DNA of 64,000 nt from Pseudophaeobacter sp. (GTDB lineage: Bacteria; Pseudomonadota; Alphaproteobacteria; Rhodobacterales; Rhodobacteraceae). The translations under genes and the position numbers were made by a program. The stretch covers positions 124,001-188,000 of the forward strand of contig JALUXC010000002.1 of NCBI GenBank assembly GCA_027019165.1. Direction: 5' to 3'. This document shows positions 27,280-36,793 of the stretch, piece after piece. The notes beneath the pieces are model-generated. The model saw only the letters and a program-made list of their open reading frames with translations. It was not told the DNA's origin and did not search any database. Every line of letters begins with the position of its first letter. The first letter of the stretch is position 1.

Positions 27280-28346
27280 TTTCTGTGCCTGACACCGCAG
27301 GAACAGGGGCGGCTTCGGCCGCCCCGCTTTACGCCCGCATCATTGCGCGGCGTCTAATTTGGCTGACCATCGGAGCCATTGCCCTGGGGATCGCTATGGT
27401 GCTCGACATCCTGACCGGCCCCGCGATGCTGGATCTGACAGAGGTGCTGCGCTCATTGTTTTCTCCCGGAACAGCGGATGCCACAGATGTGGTGATCGTC
27501 TGGTCGATCCGCCTGCCCATGACCCTGATGGCTGTCACCATCGGTGTTGCACTCAGCGTTGCCGGCGTTGCCATGCAAACGATCCTCGGCAACCCGCTGG
27601 CCAGCCCCTACACGCTGGGCCTGTCGGCCGCCGCTGGCTTTGGCGCCTCGCTGGCGCTATTGACCGGGATCACCCTTCCTATACTTGGCCTTTTCACCGT
27701 GCCCTTTGCGGCCTTTCTGGCCTCGGCCTGTGCCTCGGCTCTGGTCTACGGATTCTCCCGCGTGCGCGGCATGAGTTCGGAGATCATGGTGCTGGCCGGT
27801 ATCGCGACGCTGTTTCTGTTCCAGTCCCTGCAATCCATGCTGCAATATATGGCCGAACCCGAGGTGCTGCAGGCCATCGTCTTTTGGCTGTTCGGATCGC
27901 TGCTGAAGGCGAGCTGGTCCAACCTGCCGATCAGCGCGGGCCTCACTGCACTATGCATCCTAGCGCTCCTCCCTGATCTGTGGCGGCTCACCGCGCTGCG
28001 CATGGGGGACGAGCGCGCCGCGGCTGTCGGAGTCGATGTCGGAAAGCTCAGGATCCGGGTCTTCACCCTCACCGCCCTTCTGACCGCAGGCGCGATCTGC
28101 TTTGTCGGCACCATCGGCTTTGTCGGTCTCGTCGCGCCTCATATCGCCCGCATGCTGGTGGGCGAGGATCAGCGCTTCCTTCTGCCCATGTCCGCCCTGA
28201 CTGGCGCCTTTGTCATGGTCGCAGCCTCGGTCCTGTCCAAGCTGATCTCACCCGGTCACGTGATCCCGATCGGCATTGTCACCGCCGTTTTTGGCGTTCC
28301 CTTCCTGTTCATCCTGATCCTGCGCGGCAAGAGGAGAAGCTGGTGA
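27276..28346 (+). CDS. FecCD-family ABC transporter permease
   Basis: A 356-residue inner-membrane permease with the FecCD landmarks SIRLPMTLMAVTIGVALSVAGVAMQTILGNPLASPYTLGLSAAAGFG and the coupling region GTIGFVGLVAPHIARMLVG. About ten hydrophobic segments are visible. It is translationally coupled to both neighbours (4-base overlaps). It forms the channel of the second FecBCD-type importer of the window. Confidence 0.9.
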   Translation: MISVPDTAGTGAASAAPLYARIIARRLIWLTIGAIALGIAMVLDILTGPAMLDLTEVLRSLFSPGTADATDVVIVWSIRLPMTLMAVTIGVALSVAGVAMQTILGNPLASPYTLGLSAAAGFGASLALLTGITLPILGLFTVPFAAFLASACASALVYGFSRVRGMSSEIMVLAGIATLFLFQSLQSMLQYMAEPEVLQAIVFWLFGSLLKASWSNLPISAGLTALCILALLPDLWRLTALRMGDERAAAVGVDVGKLRIRVFTLTALLTAGAICFVGTIGFVGLVAPHIARMLVGEDQRFLLPMSALTGAFVMVAASVLSKLISPGHVIPIGIVTAVFGVPFLFILILRGKRRSW

Positions 28347-29101
28347 GCCTTTTGATCCAATCCCTTTATGCCAGCCATGGGCGCAAACCGATCCTGACCG
28401 ATGTCAGCACCACACTGGAGCCGGGCCGTATCACCGCCCTGATCGGCCCTAACGGCACCGGAAAATCGACGCTACTCAAGGCGATTTCTGGCCTCCTGCC
28501 CGCCATCGGAACCGTAACCCTGAATGGAGAGCTTCTGCATGCCCCAAAACGGCGTGAGATCTTTGCCTATATGCCCCAGGACAGCGGCGCCCAAAGCAGT
28601 ATCAGCGTATTTGAGGTCGTTCTCTTGGGCCGGATGCGCAGCCTTGGCCTCTCGGTGCCGCAGGCACTGCAGACGGAGGTCGATGCCACACTGGCCCGGT
28701 TCGGTATCGCCCATCTGGCGGATCGCGTCCTCGATCAGATCAGCGGCGGGCAGCGGCAGATGGTGTTCCTGGCGCAAGCCATGTTCCGACGCCCCGAGGT
28801 GCTTCTGCTGGATGAACCCACCGCCGCGCTCGATATGCGGCATCAACTGGTGGTCCTTGAGACCGTTCAGGAAACCGTCCGCAATCGCAATATGATTGCC
28901 GTGATTGCACTGCATGATCTGAACCTCGTGGCGCAATTCGCCGATCACGTGGTTTGCCTGTCAAAGGGGCAAATCAATGCCCAAGGTACCTGCGAAGAGG
29001 TGCTGACGCCCGAACGTCTTGCTGCCATCTATGGTGTTCACGCCGAAGTGTCGACAAACCACAAAGGTGATCTGCGCATTCGGCCCATTAGACCCGTTTG
29101 A
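28343..29101 (+). CDS. FecE-type ABC transporter ATP-binding protein
   Basis: A 252-residue ABC ATPase with GTG start at 28343 overlapping the permease stop. Walker A GPNGTGKSTLLKAISG, signature ISGGQRQMVFLAQAMF, Walker B VLLLDEPTAALDM and switch His in ALHDLNLVAQF. It ends four bases before the stop of the convergent kinase gene. Confidence 0.9.
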   Translation: MSLLIQSLYASHGRKPILTDVSTTLEPGRITALIGPNGTGKSTLLKAISGLLPAIGTVTLNGELLHAPKRREIFAYMPQDSGAQSSISVFEVVLLGRMRSLGLSVPQALQTEVDATLARFGIAHLADRVLDQISGGQRQMVFLAQAMFRRPEVLLLDEPTAALDMRHQLVVLETVQETVRNRNMIAVIALHDLNLVAQFADHVVCLSKGQINAQGTCEEVLTPERLAAIYGVHAEVSTNHKGDLRIRPIRPV

Positions 29102-29105
29102 TGGT

Positions 29106-30116
29106 TCAGGCAGATCCGGCCAGCGTCGGGCCTGCCTGCCGCCAGCCGGGGAGTTCCCGATCCAGGAAAGCCGCGATCTCTCTCAGGCCTGCGGCCTGCA
29201 AAGCCGTCTCCATCTGGCGCAACACGCGCGGCAGGAAACGCAGGTAGCCGGGTTTGCCATCGCGCAAGTTCAGCCGCAGGAAGACACCCGCAATCCGCGT
29301 GTGTCGCTGCGCACCCAAAAGATGATAGCGTCGCAGGATCTCGGATTGCCCCCCGGCACCTTGGGGCGCCGACGCGATGTAGCGCTCCAGCATCGCCTGC
29401 TCCAGTCCCGGTGCCAGATCGCGGCGGGCGTCCTGCAACAGGGAAACCAGATCATATTCCGGCAGGCCGACCACAGCATCCTGAAAATCCAGAAGGCCAC
29501 ATCTGCGCACGCCATCGCGACCGTCCAGTTCCATCAGGTTGTCCACATGGAAATCCCGCAAGACCAGCGTGTGAGGGCCGCCCAACAAAGGGCCAAGAGA
29601 TGAAAGCCACATCTGGCGAAAGGCAGCATCAAATGCCGAGGGATCAAGCTCCGGGCGAAGGACGGGCGCAAACCACTGCGAAAAGATCGAGAGCTCATCC
29701 AGAAAGGTGGCCACATCATACTCTGGCACATCTACATCGATAGCCTTTGGCTGATGGTGAAGATGCAAAAGCGCATCGACGGCCAACGCGTAAAGAGCCG
29801 CCTCGTCCCGCCCTGCGGCCAGTTGTACGCTGTAGGTTCGGGTGCCGAAATCCTCGATCAGGGCGACACCTTTGTCTGGGTCAGCGCCGTAGACTTGCGG
29901 CGCGCTGAGACCAAGATCCGAAAGATGCCCTGCCACCCTGATGAACCCTGCAAAGCCAACCGGATCAAGGCGATCCTCCATGAGCATCCTGCCCCGCCCC
30001 TCAAGACGATAGTACCGTCGCGCAGAGGCATCCCCGGGCAGGGGCAAAAGATGCGCATCCGCCTCACCGCAGTCCGTGAGGAAATCCAGAAAGTCAGAAG
30101 AGGTCTTGGCAGACAT
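29106..30116 (-). CDS. Aminoglycoside-phosphotransferase-fold kinase, AmgK-like
   Basis: A 336-residue protein of COG3178 type. The N-lobe has LPGDASARRYYRLEG and LMEDRL; the catalytic loop is LVLRDFHVDNLM (HxDNxx type with DFHVDN) and the metal Asp is in CGLLDFQDAVVG. Relatives AmgK phosphorylate N-acetylmuramate and N-acetylglucosamine in peptidoglycan recycling and usually sit next to tsaE and murU; neither neighbour is present here, so the substrate assignment is uncertain. Confidence 0.75.
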   Translation of the reverse strand: MSAKTSSDFLDFLTDCGEADAHLLPLPGDASARRYYRLEGRGRMLMEDRLDPVGFAGFIRVAGHLSDLGLSAPQVYGADPDKGVALIEDFGTRTYSVQLAAGRDEAALYALAVDALLHLHHQPKAIDVDVPEYDVATFLDELSIFSQWFAPVLRPELDPSAFDAAFRQMWLSSLGPLLGGPHTLVLRDFHVDNLMELDGRDGVRRCGLLDFQDAVVGLPEYDLVSLLQDARRDLAPGLEQAMLERYIASAPQGAGGQSEILRRYHLLGAQRHTRIAGVFLRLNLRDGKPGYLRFLPRVLRQMETALQAAGLREIAAFLDRELPGWRQAGPTLAGSA

Positions 30117-30200
30117 AGCTATGGCGCTTTGCGTCAGTGTTCAGAACTGCGAAATGACCTGCCGGATTCTTGTGCCCAGGTCCAGAGGGACAGGGGAACG

Positions 30201-30446
30201 CTAACCCTGTTTCACCAGACGGTTTACAAAACCGCGCACCATCGGCGCAACGACCAGCACCACGCAAAAGGCCACCGGCCAGCCGAACAGCCAGGCACTC
30301 AGCCAGGCGTCAACGGCCTGAGACGAGAACCCTACATTCTTGATGGCGGCAACCAAGGTCACAATGCAGGACATGATCCCGGACAGCAGGAAGCCGAAAA
30401 GAATCGGGGCAAAACGCGCAGGCAGCATGGGCGACTCCATCATCAC
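30201..30446 (-). CDS. DUF2798 small membrane protein
   Basis: An 81-residue protein with two membrane helices (ILFGFLLSGIMSCIVTLVAA and AWLFGWPVAFCVVLVVAPMVRGFVNRLV). This matches the two-helix DUF2798 family, in which each helix is followed by a short basic stretch. Two extra in-frame ATGs follow the start, so the precise N-terminus is open. Function unknown. It sits alone, 84 bases from both neighbours. Confidence 0.75.
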   Translation of the reverse strand: MMMESPMLPARFAPILFGFLLSGIMSCIVTLVAAIKNVGFSSQAVDAWLSAWLFGWPVAFCVVLVVAPMVRGFVNRLVKQG

Positions 30447-30530
30447 ATTCGACAGTATTTATGTGATACACGAAGTCAGAATGCCAGCCGTTGGCGGCTT
30501 CACGACAGCACAACTCACTGTGCGTTGATG

Positions 30531-31283
30531 TCAGACCATCCAGCCAAGGCTGTCTTCGGTGCGCAACGTTGACGGTGTATACTCCGCACTGACCCAGCCG
30601 TCATATCCGCTGTCATCGATGGCAGCGAACAACTCTTCAAAATCCACCGGCCCGGTGCCCGGCTCGCAGCGACCGGGAGCCGCGCCGATCTGGATATGCA
30701 CGACCTTGTCCGCGAAACCCTCCCAGACCTTGAGCGCATCTCCATGGATCAGCTGGGCATGGTAGGCGTCATATTGCAGCCCCACATTGGGACGATCCAC
30801 GGCCTCCAACACCTCGGCGGCGAGGTTGTAGTCATTGAGGAAATAATCCGGCTGATCGCCCGCGTTGAGCGGCTCGATGGTGAACTGCTGCGCGGGCGCC
30901 CGGTCGGCGGCCCATTGCAGGTTCTGAATGAACGTCTGTTTGGCCAGATCCCCCGAGGCATAACCGGCCATGATGTGAATGGCGCCAGGGCGCAGGATGT
31001 CCGCATAGCGCATGACCCGTCGGATATCGCGTTGGAAACGGTCCGCCCCCCCCGGCAGCGCCGCATATCCGGGCATGCCCCCGGTATAGTTCGGAGGCGG
31101 AGCGTTGATCAAAAGCAGCTCCAGCCCGTTGGACAACAGCGCCCGCTGGGTCTCTTTTGCGGCCAATTCATAGGGAAACAGGATTTCGACGGCTTCAAAT
31201 CCAGCCTTGGCTGCAGCCGAAAACCGCTCCAGATAGGGCAATTCGGCAAAGAGCAGTGAAATGTTCGCGGCAAAGCGTGGCAT
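30531..31283 (-). CDS. hyi: Hydroxypyruvate isomerase-family TIM-barrel enzyme
   Basis: A 250-residue protein of the xylose-isomerase-like fold. The metal-site pattern fits hydroxypyruvate isomerase: Glu in FTIEPLNAGDQPDYFLN, Asp and His in LQYDAYHAQLIHGD, Gln in HIQIGAAPGRCEPGTG and Glu in GWVSAEYTPS. It interconverts hydroxypyruvate and tartronate semialdehyde in glyoxylate metabolism. The start at 31283 is preferred since MPRFAANISLLF is the family opening. The partner genes gcl and garR are not nearby. Confidence 0.85.
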   Translation of the reverse strand: MPRFAANISLLFAELPYLERFSAAAKAGFEAVEILFPYELAAKETQRALLSNGLELLLINAPPPNYTGGMPGYAALPGGADRFQRDIRRVMRYADILRPGAIHIMAGYASGDLAKQTFIQNLQWAADRAPAQQFTIEPLNAGDQPDYFLNDYNLAAEVLEAVDRPNVGLQYDAYHAQLIHGDALKVWEGFADKVVHIQIGAAPGRCEPGTGPVDFEELFAAIDDSGYDGWVSAEYTPSTLRTEDSLGWMV

Positions 31284-31448
31284 GAGGCGTCCTGTCGTTT
31301 TTACGCGAAGGTCTATCGCCTTGGCCCCTCTGCGCCAAGGGAGGGAACATGCGGCATTGAAGGCAAGCGCCACGCAATTGCCACAGTTCCGACTCGATTT
31401 TGCCATAGCCACATTTGCCGCCCAAACGGCAAATCAGCCATCCTTCGC

Positions 31449-32045
31449 TCAGCCCACTTCCAGCTCTTCAGAAGGAATGACGGGGAAAAACTGTCCCGAC
31501 GACCAAAGGCCGAACCAGCCTTCGTTGTGGGCGCCAAGGTCCACCAACCGGTAGAAGCTCTTGCGATCAATGAGCGCCTCAAGACCCGCACGGATCATCA
31601 CATAAGGGGAGGGTTCACCGCTTTCTGGATCGCGCACCACCCGGATCGGGTGATCCGGGCCCGCAACTGCACGATCCCCAACATGGGTGGTGAAGGTCAG
31701 AATCTGATCCGCCGCCGAGCCTGCAACTTCGAAATCCACGGCAACAAAAGGCGCATCATCGACCGTGATCCCAACCTTTTCGACTGGGGTCACCAGGAAG
31801 TACTTGTCCCCTTCCCGCTTCAGGATCGATGAAAAAAGCCGCACCAGTTCGAACCGGCCGATGGGTGTACCAAGGTAAAACCACGTCCCGTCGCGGGAGA
31901 TGCGCATGTCCAGATCGCCGCAAAAGGGCGGATTCCACAGGTGAACGGGCGGCAGACCGCCCCCTTTTCGGGCCGCCTTGGCAGATGCGGCGAGGCCATC
32001 GGCCGTCGGTGTCACGATGTTTTGTCCACTCATTGTTTTTGCCAT
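31449..32045 (-). CDS. DUF1285 family protein
   Basis: A 198-residue cytoplasmic protein with the DUF1285 landmarks PPVHLWNPPFCGDLDMRISRDGTWFYLGTPIGRFELVRLFSSILKREGDKYFLVTPVEKVGI and VDDAPFVAVDF, abbreviated here as non-contiguous blocks. Function unknown. In many alphaproteobacteria it lies divergent from a MoxR ATPase gene, as here (52 bases apart). A second ATG four codons in, at 32033, is an equally good start. Confidence 0.85.
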   Translation of the reverse strand: MAKTMSGQNIVTPTADGLAASAKAARKGGGLPPVHLWNPPFCGDLDMRISRDGTWFYLGTPIGRFELVRLFSSILKREGDKYFLVTPVEKVGITVDDAPFVAVDFEVAGSAADQILTFTTHVGDRAVAGPDHPIRVVRDPESGEPSPYVMIRAGLEALIDRKSFYRLVDLGAHNEGWFGLWSSGQFFPVIPSEELEVG

Positions 32046-32097
32046 TTCCGCTGGGCGCTATACACTATTCACATATATGCGCTGTGAAAGGAAAGTC

Positions 32098-33105
32098 ATG
32101 TCCGAACCCGATGATCTGCTGGCCGAGATCGAGGCGCTCGAAACCAAGCTGCAACAGGCACGCGAGTCCATCACCCGCCGTTTTATCGGCCAGGAACGAG
32201 TCGTGGACCTGACCCTGGCCACCCTGCTGTGCGGCGGACACGGGCTGCTGGTCGGCCTGCCGGGCCTGGGCAAGACGCGATTGGTCGAGACTCTGTCGAC
32301 CGTGATGGGGCTGGATGGCAACCGGATCCAATTCACGCCCGACCTGATGCCAGCCGATATTCTGGGATCCGAGGTTCTGGACAAGGCCGCAGATGGCACG
32401 CGCTCCTTCCGCTTTGTGCCGGGACCGATCTTTTGCCAGCTTTTGATGGCGGATGAGATAAACCGCGCCAGCCCGCGCACCCAATCGGCTTTGCTGCAAG
32501 CCATGCAGGAGCGCACGGTCACCGTTGCAGGCGAAGATCGCCCGCTTGGCACGCCATTTCATGTGCTGGCGACCCAGAACCCGATCGAACAGGAAGGCAC
32601 ATACCCTCTGCCCGAGGCGCAGCTAGACCGGTTCCTGTTCCAGATCGACGTGCATTATCCCACCCGCGACACTGAGCGTGACATCCTTTTGGCGACCACC
32701 GGCGTTGAAGAGGCCGAGGCCCATCGGGTCTTTACCGGGGATGAGCTGCTCGCTGCCCAGACCCTTTTGCGGCGCATGCCGGTCGGAGAGTCGGTGGTGG
32801 AGATGATCCTCGATCTGGTGCGCGCCTTCCGCCCGGATGAACCCGGTGTCTCTGACCGCATTGCCCAGACGGTGGCATGGGGGCCGGGTCCGCGTGCGGC
32901 ACAGGCGCTGATGCTCGCGGTGCGCGCCCGCGCATTGTTGCAGGCGCGCCTTGCGCCCAGCGCCGAGGATGTGATCGAGATGGCCCGCCCTGTCCTGACC
33001 CACCGGATGCAGCTGAACTTTGCCGCCCGCGCCCGTGGTGAAAGCCTTGCCGATCTTATTGATGAGACCGCCGCAAGCCTTGCCCGCACAGGGGCCGCCG
33101 CGTGA
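32098..33105 (+). CDS. MoxR-family AAA+ ATPase
   Basis: A 335-residue AAA+ ATPase. Walker A is GLPGLGKTRLVE, Walker B is LLMADEINRASPRTQSALLQAMQERTVTV, sensor 1 is LATQNPIEQEGTYPLPEAQLDRF. MoxR proteins act as chaperones with vWA/DUF58 partners encoded next door, as here. The ATG at 32098 has AAGGAAAG upstream; longer in-frame starts would run into the divergent DUF1285 gene. It overlaps the next gene by 4 bases. Confidence 0.93.
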   Translation: MSEPDDLLAEIEALETKLQQARESITRRFIGQERVVDLTLATLLCGGHGLLVGLPGLGKTRLVETLSTVMGLDGNRIQFTPDLMPADILGSEVLDKAADGTRSFRFVPGPIFCQLLMADEINRASPRTQSALLQAMQERTVTVAGEDRPLGTPFHVLATQNPIEQEGTYPLPEAQLDRFLFQIDVHYPTRDTERDILLATTGVEEAEAHRVFTGDELLAAQTLLRRMPVGESVVEMILDLVRAFRPDEPGVSDRIAQTVAWGPGPRAAQALMLAVRARALLQARLAPSAEDVIEMARPVLTHRMQLNFAARARGESLADLIDETAASLARTGAAA

Positions 33106-34001
33106 GCCAGCCCGCGCCCTCTCCTGCCGAAGGCGCTGCGGATCTGCGCCATCGCTCCGAGGCAGAGGCCAGCGCCCTGCCGCCCCTTCTGGTGCAGGCG
33201 CAGATGCTGGCAGGCTCGGTCCTATTGGGGGAGCACGGGCGGCGGCGCGCAGGAACAGGGGATGATTTCTGGCAATACCGCCCGCTGCAACAGGGCGACA
33301 GCCGCCGCATGATCGACCATCGCCGCTCTGCGCGAGGCGATGTGCAGTTTGTGCGTGAACGGGAATGGCAGATTGCCCAGACCGTGCATCTGTGGGCCGA
33401 CCTTGGAGCCTCCATGCGGTTTTCCTCCTCCCCCGACCTACCGCAAAAGATCGACCGCACCCGCCTTTTGGCGCTGGCGACCTCGGTTCTGATGCTGCGC
33501 GGCGGGGAGCGAGTGGGCCTGACGGGTGGCAAATTGCCGCCTCGCAGTGGCAAGGCTCAGGTGCTGCGGCTCGCCGAAGCGCTGAGCGCCGAGGATGAGG
33601 TCGACTACGCCCCGCCCGAACACCGCGCCATGGCGCCCCATGCCCGCGCCCTGTTCATCTCGGATTTCCTTGGCCCCTATGACGAATTGCAACTGGCACT
33701 GACCAAGGCCGCCGACCGGGGCGTACGTGGCGTGTTGCTGCAGGTGCTCGACCCCAGCGAGGAAAGCTTTCCCTTCTCGGGCCGCACCCGGTTTCACAGC
33801 ATCACCGGGAGGCTGACGCATGAAACCCTGAAAGCCTCGGCCCTGAAGGATCGCTACCTTGACCGGCTGGCGGAGCGGCGCGATGCGCTGGAAAGCCTGT
33901 GCCGCAGCGCGGGCTGGCGCCTTGGACTGCACCACACGGGCGAGTCTGCGCAATCGGCGCTGATGTGGCTCTATCACGCGCTGGAAAGGTCCTCCGCATG
34001 A
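33102..34001 (+). CDS. DUF58 protein, MoxR partner
   Basis: A 299-residue protein with the DUF58 core DDFWQYRPLQQGDSRRMIDHRRSARG (here split: DDFWQYRPLQQGDS, then IDHRRSARG) and a vWA-like fold afterward. Overlaps of 4 bases with both neighbours show tight coupling. MoxR-DUF58 modules work on cell-envelope assembly or stress responses in other bacteria; the local target is unknown. Confidence 0.88.
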   Translation: MSQPAPSPAEGAADLRHRSEAEASALPPLLVQAQMLAGSVLLGEHGRRRAGTGDDFWQYRPLQQGDSRRMIDHRRSARGDVQFVREREWQIAQTVHLWADLGASMRFSSSPDLPQKIDRTRLLALATSVLMLRGGERVGLTGGKLPPRSGKAQVLRLAEALSAEDEVDYAPPEHRAMAPHARALFISDFLGPYDELQLALTKAADRGVRGVLLQVLDPSEESFPFSGRTRFHSITGRLTHETLKASALKDRYLDRLAERRDALESLCRSAGWRLGLHHTGESAQSALMWLYHALERSSA

Positions 34002-36784
34002 CGCTGATCGCCGGTATCGGATTCGCCTATCCTTGGCTGCTGTTGGGTCTCTTGGCCCTGCCGATCCTCTGGCTTTTGTTGCGGGCGGTTCCGCCTGCGC
34101 CCCGAAGGCAACCCTTTCCGGCTGTGACGCTTCTGTTGGGCCTTGGCGATGACGAAAGCCTGTCAGACCGCACCCCCTGGTGGCTGCTGCTGCTGCGTAT
34201 GCTGGCGCTGGCCGCTGCAATCATCGGGCTTGCCGGTCCGGTCTTGAACCCTGAAACCCGCCAATCCGGCAGCGGCCCGGTGCTGATCGTTCTGGATGCG
34301 ACATGGGCGGGTGCAGATGGATGGGCCGTCACGCGCGAGCAGGTCTCCGCCCGCCTTGAAGAGGCCGGGCGGGCGGGGCGCCCCGTTGCCCTATTGCGCC
34401 TGAGCGACCCGGACGCGCTGCAGTTCCGCGCGGCGGCAGATTGGCTGCAGCAATTGCCCGGACTGGATCCAGCGCCATGGCAGCCCTCTGCCGTTCAGGT
34501 GGACAAGGCGGTCGAGCATATATCACAAGCCTCCGAGAGCTTTGAAACACTGTGGTTCAGCGATGCGCTGGACTATCCGGGCCGCGACCAGATCATCGCC
34601 GCTCTGGAGGCGCGCGGTGCGCTCACCGTCTTTGAGCACCCTGGTCCTGTTTACGCCCTTGCTCCACCTGCCATCGTAGATGGTGCACTGGAGCTGACCG
34701 CCGAACGCAACCTTGCTGGCCCCGCCGAAGAGCTGACCCTGCAGGCCCGTGGCCGCGATCCCGGCGGCACCCTGCGCAGCCTGGCAGAGGCCACGCTGAC
34801 GTTTGAAGAGGGCGCAAGCCGCGCCAGCGTGCGTCTTGCCCTGCCATCGGAACTGCGCGCGCGCATCACCCGTTTTGAACTCACAGGTCTGCGCAGCGCT
34901 GGCGCCGTGGCCCTGGCCGATGATGGGCTGCGCCGCCGCGAGGTGGCCCTGATTGCCTCCGAAAGCGAGGATGAGGGCCTCGCGCTGCTGTCGCCGCTGC
35001 ATTACCTGCGCCAGGCGCTCTTGCCCTCTGCCGACCTCTTGGAGGGCGCCATCAGCGATCTTCTGCCTGCAAACCCGGATGTCATCATCCTCGCCGACGT
35101 TGCCCGCCTGCCCCCCGCACAGGAAGAGGCTATGATCGAATGGGTGGAGGCGGGCGGCCTGTTGGTGCGCTTTGCCGGGCCTCGTCTTGCGGCCAGTGAC
35201 ACCGCCCGCAGTGAAGAAGAGCCGTTGATGCCCGTGCGCCTGCGTCTGGGCGGGCGCAGCATCGGCGGTGCCATGAGCTGGGGAGAACCCAAGACCCTTG
35301 CGCCCTTTGCCGAAGGTTCCCCCTTTGCAGGTCTGGTGGCCCCCGATGAGGTCACGGTCACGGCGCAGGTTGTTGCGCAGCCGGACCCGACCCTGGCTGC
35401 ACGCTCCATCGCGGCGCTGGCCGATGGTACTCCGCTGGTAACCCGCAAGCCCTTGGGACAGGGGCAGGTGATATTGTTCCATGTGACTGCAAACGCCGAA
35501 TGGAGCAGCCTGCCGCTCTCCGGCCTTTTTGTACAGATGCTGGAACGACTTGCGGTCTCCTCGTCGGTAGGCACACCCGAGGCAGCCAGCCTTGAAGGAA
35601 CGGTCTGGAGACCCGTTTCGGTCATCGATGGCTATGGCCGCGCGGGCGATGCGGGAACACTGCCCGGCGTACAGGGCCCAGATCTGATCACGGCCCCGGC
35701 AGGACCCCTGTTGCGCCCTGGCCTTTACGACGGCGGGAGCCAAACCCTGGCCCGAAATGTGCTGCGGGCGGGGGATACGCTGGACGCTGCCAGCTGGCCC
35801 GGTTCGGTGACAGTGCTCGGCTACAGCCAACCGAAGGAGCAACCTTTGGGAGGAGTGCTATTGGGGCTGGCAGTCGCCTTGCTGGCGTTGGATGTGCTGG
35901 CCACGCTGATGGTCTCAGGGCAACTGGCAAACCTTCGGCGCAACGCGGCAGCGATACCACTGATCGGGGGTCTGGCGCTCTTTGCTTTCATCCTGTCGCC
36001 AAATCACGCCCGCGCCCAAAGCGAGGGGCCAAACGATCCCATTGCCATGGCGGCGGAGCTGACCCTCGCCCATGTCTTGACGGGAAATGCGGAGGTTGAC
36101 CGTATCGCACAGGCCGGATTGCAGGGCCTGTCGGACACGCTGTTCTTCCGCACTTCGATCGAGCCATCGGACCCGGTTGGCATCGACCTGGAACGGGACG
36201 AGCTGGCGTTTTTTCCACTTCTCTATTGGCCGGTGACCGCCGACCAGAAGATGCCCTCGCCAGCAGCATATGACCGGCTCAACGCCTATCTGCGCAGTGG
36301 CGGCATGATCCTGTTCGACACCCGCGACGCGGATGTGGCTGCGGTCGGTGCCACCAGCCCTCAGGCGCGCAGGCTGCAGCAGCTGGCGCTGGCGCTGGAT
36401 ATTCCGCCGCTGGAGCCACTGCCGGCGGATCATGTTTTGACCCGCACGTTCTACCTGCTGCAGGACTTCCCCGGTCGTCACCCCCGTGGCCCCCTTTGGG
36501 TCGAAGCGGCCCCGGCTGATGCAGAACAGACCGAAGGCATCCCCTTTCGCAATCTCAATGACGGGGTGACGCCTGTGGTGATCGGTGGCAATGACTGGGC
36601 TTCGGCTTGGGCCGTGGATCAAAACGGACGTCCCCTGCTGCCCGTTGGGCGCGGCTTTGCCGGCGAGCGGCAAAGGGAACTCTCGCGCCGGTTCGGGGTC
36701 AATCTGGTGATGCATGTGCTCACCGGGAACTACAAATCCGATCAGGTCCACGTGCCGGCCCTGCTCGAGCGGTTGGGTCAATAG
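33998..36784 (+). CDS. Large membrane protein with BatA-like N-terminus and DUF4159 domain
   Basis: About 928 residues. The N-terminus has two helices in the BatA arrangement (FAYPWLLLGLLALPILWLLL and WWLLLLRMLALAAAIIGLAGPVL). A long periplasm-like region follows, a second membrane segment pair near residues 620-680, and then a C-terminal DUF4159 domain (DELAFFPLLYWPVT, YLRSGGMILFDTRD, GDFPGRH-like segment). The ATG at 33998 overlaps the DUF58 stop. It belongs with the MoxR-DUF58 module. Confidence 0.85.
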   Translation: MTLIAGIGFAYPWLLLGLLALPILWLLLRAVPPAPRRQPFPAVTLLLGLGDDESLSDRTPWWLLLLRMLALAAAIIGLAGPVLNPETRQSGSGPVLIVLDATWAGADGWAVTREQVSARLEEAGRAGRPVALLRLSDPDALQFRAAADWLQQLPGLDPAPWQPSAVQVDKAVEHISQASESFETLWFSDALDYPGRDQIIAALEARGALTVFEHPGPVYALAPPAIVDGALELTAERNLAGPAEELTLQARGRDPGGTLRSLAEATLTFEEGASRASVRLALPSELRARITRFELTGLRSAGAVALADDGLRRREVALIASESEDEGLALLSPLHYLRQALLPSADLLEGAISDLLPANPDVIILADVARLPPAQEEAMIEWVEAGGLLVRFAGPRLAASDTARSEEEPLMPVRLRLGGRSIGGAMSWGEPKTLAPFAEGSPFAGLVAPDEVTVTAQVVAQPDPTLAARSIAALADGTPLVTRKPLGQGQVILFHVTANAEWSSLPLSGLFVQMLERLAVSSSVGTPEAASLEGTVWRPVSVIDGYGRAGDAGTLPGVQGPDLITAPAGPLLRPGLYDGGSQTLARNVLRAGDTLDAASWPGSVTVLGYSQPKEQPLGGVLLGLAVALLALDVLATLMVSGQLANLRRNAAAIPLIGGLALFAFILSPNHARAQSEGPNDPIAMAAELTLAHVLTGNAEVDRIAQAGLQGLSDTLFFRTSIEPSDPVGIDLERDELAFFPLLYWPVTADQKMPSPAAYDRLNAYLRSGGMILFDTRDADVAAVGATSPQARRLQQLALALDIPPLEPLPADHVLTRTFYLLQDFPGRHPRGPLWVEAAPADAEQTEGIPFRNLNDGVTPVVIGGNDWASAWAVDQNGRPLLPVGRGFAGERQRELSRRFGVNLVMHVLTGNYKSDQVHVPALLERLGQ

Positions 36785-36793
36785 GAGCGCGCC

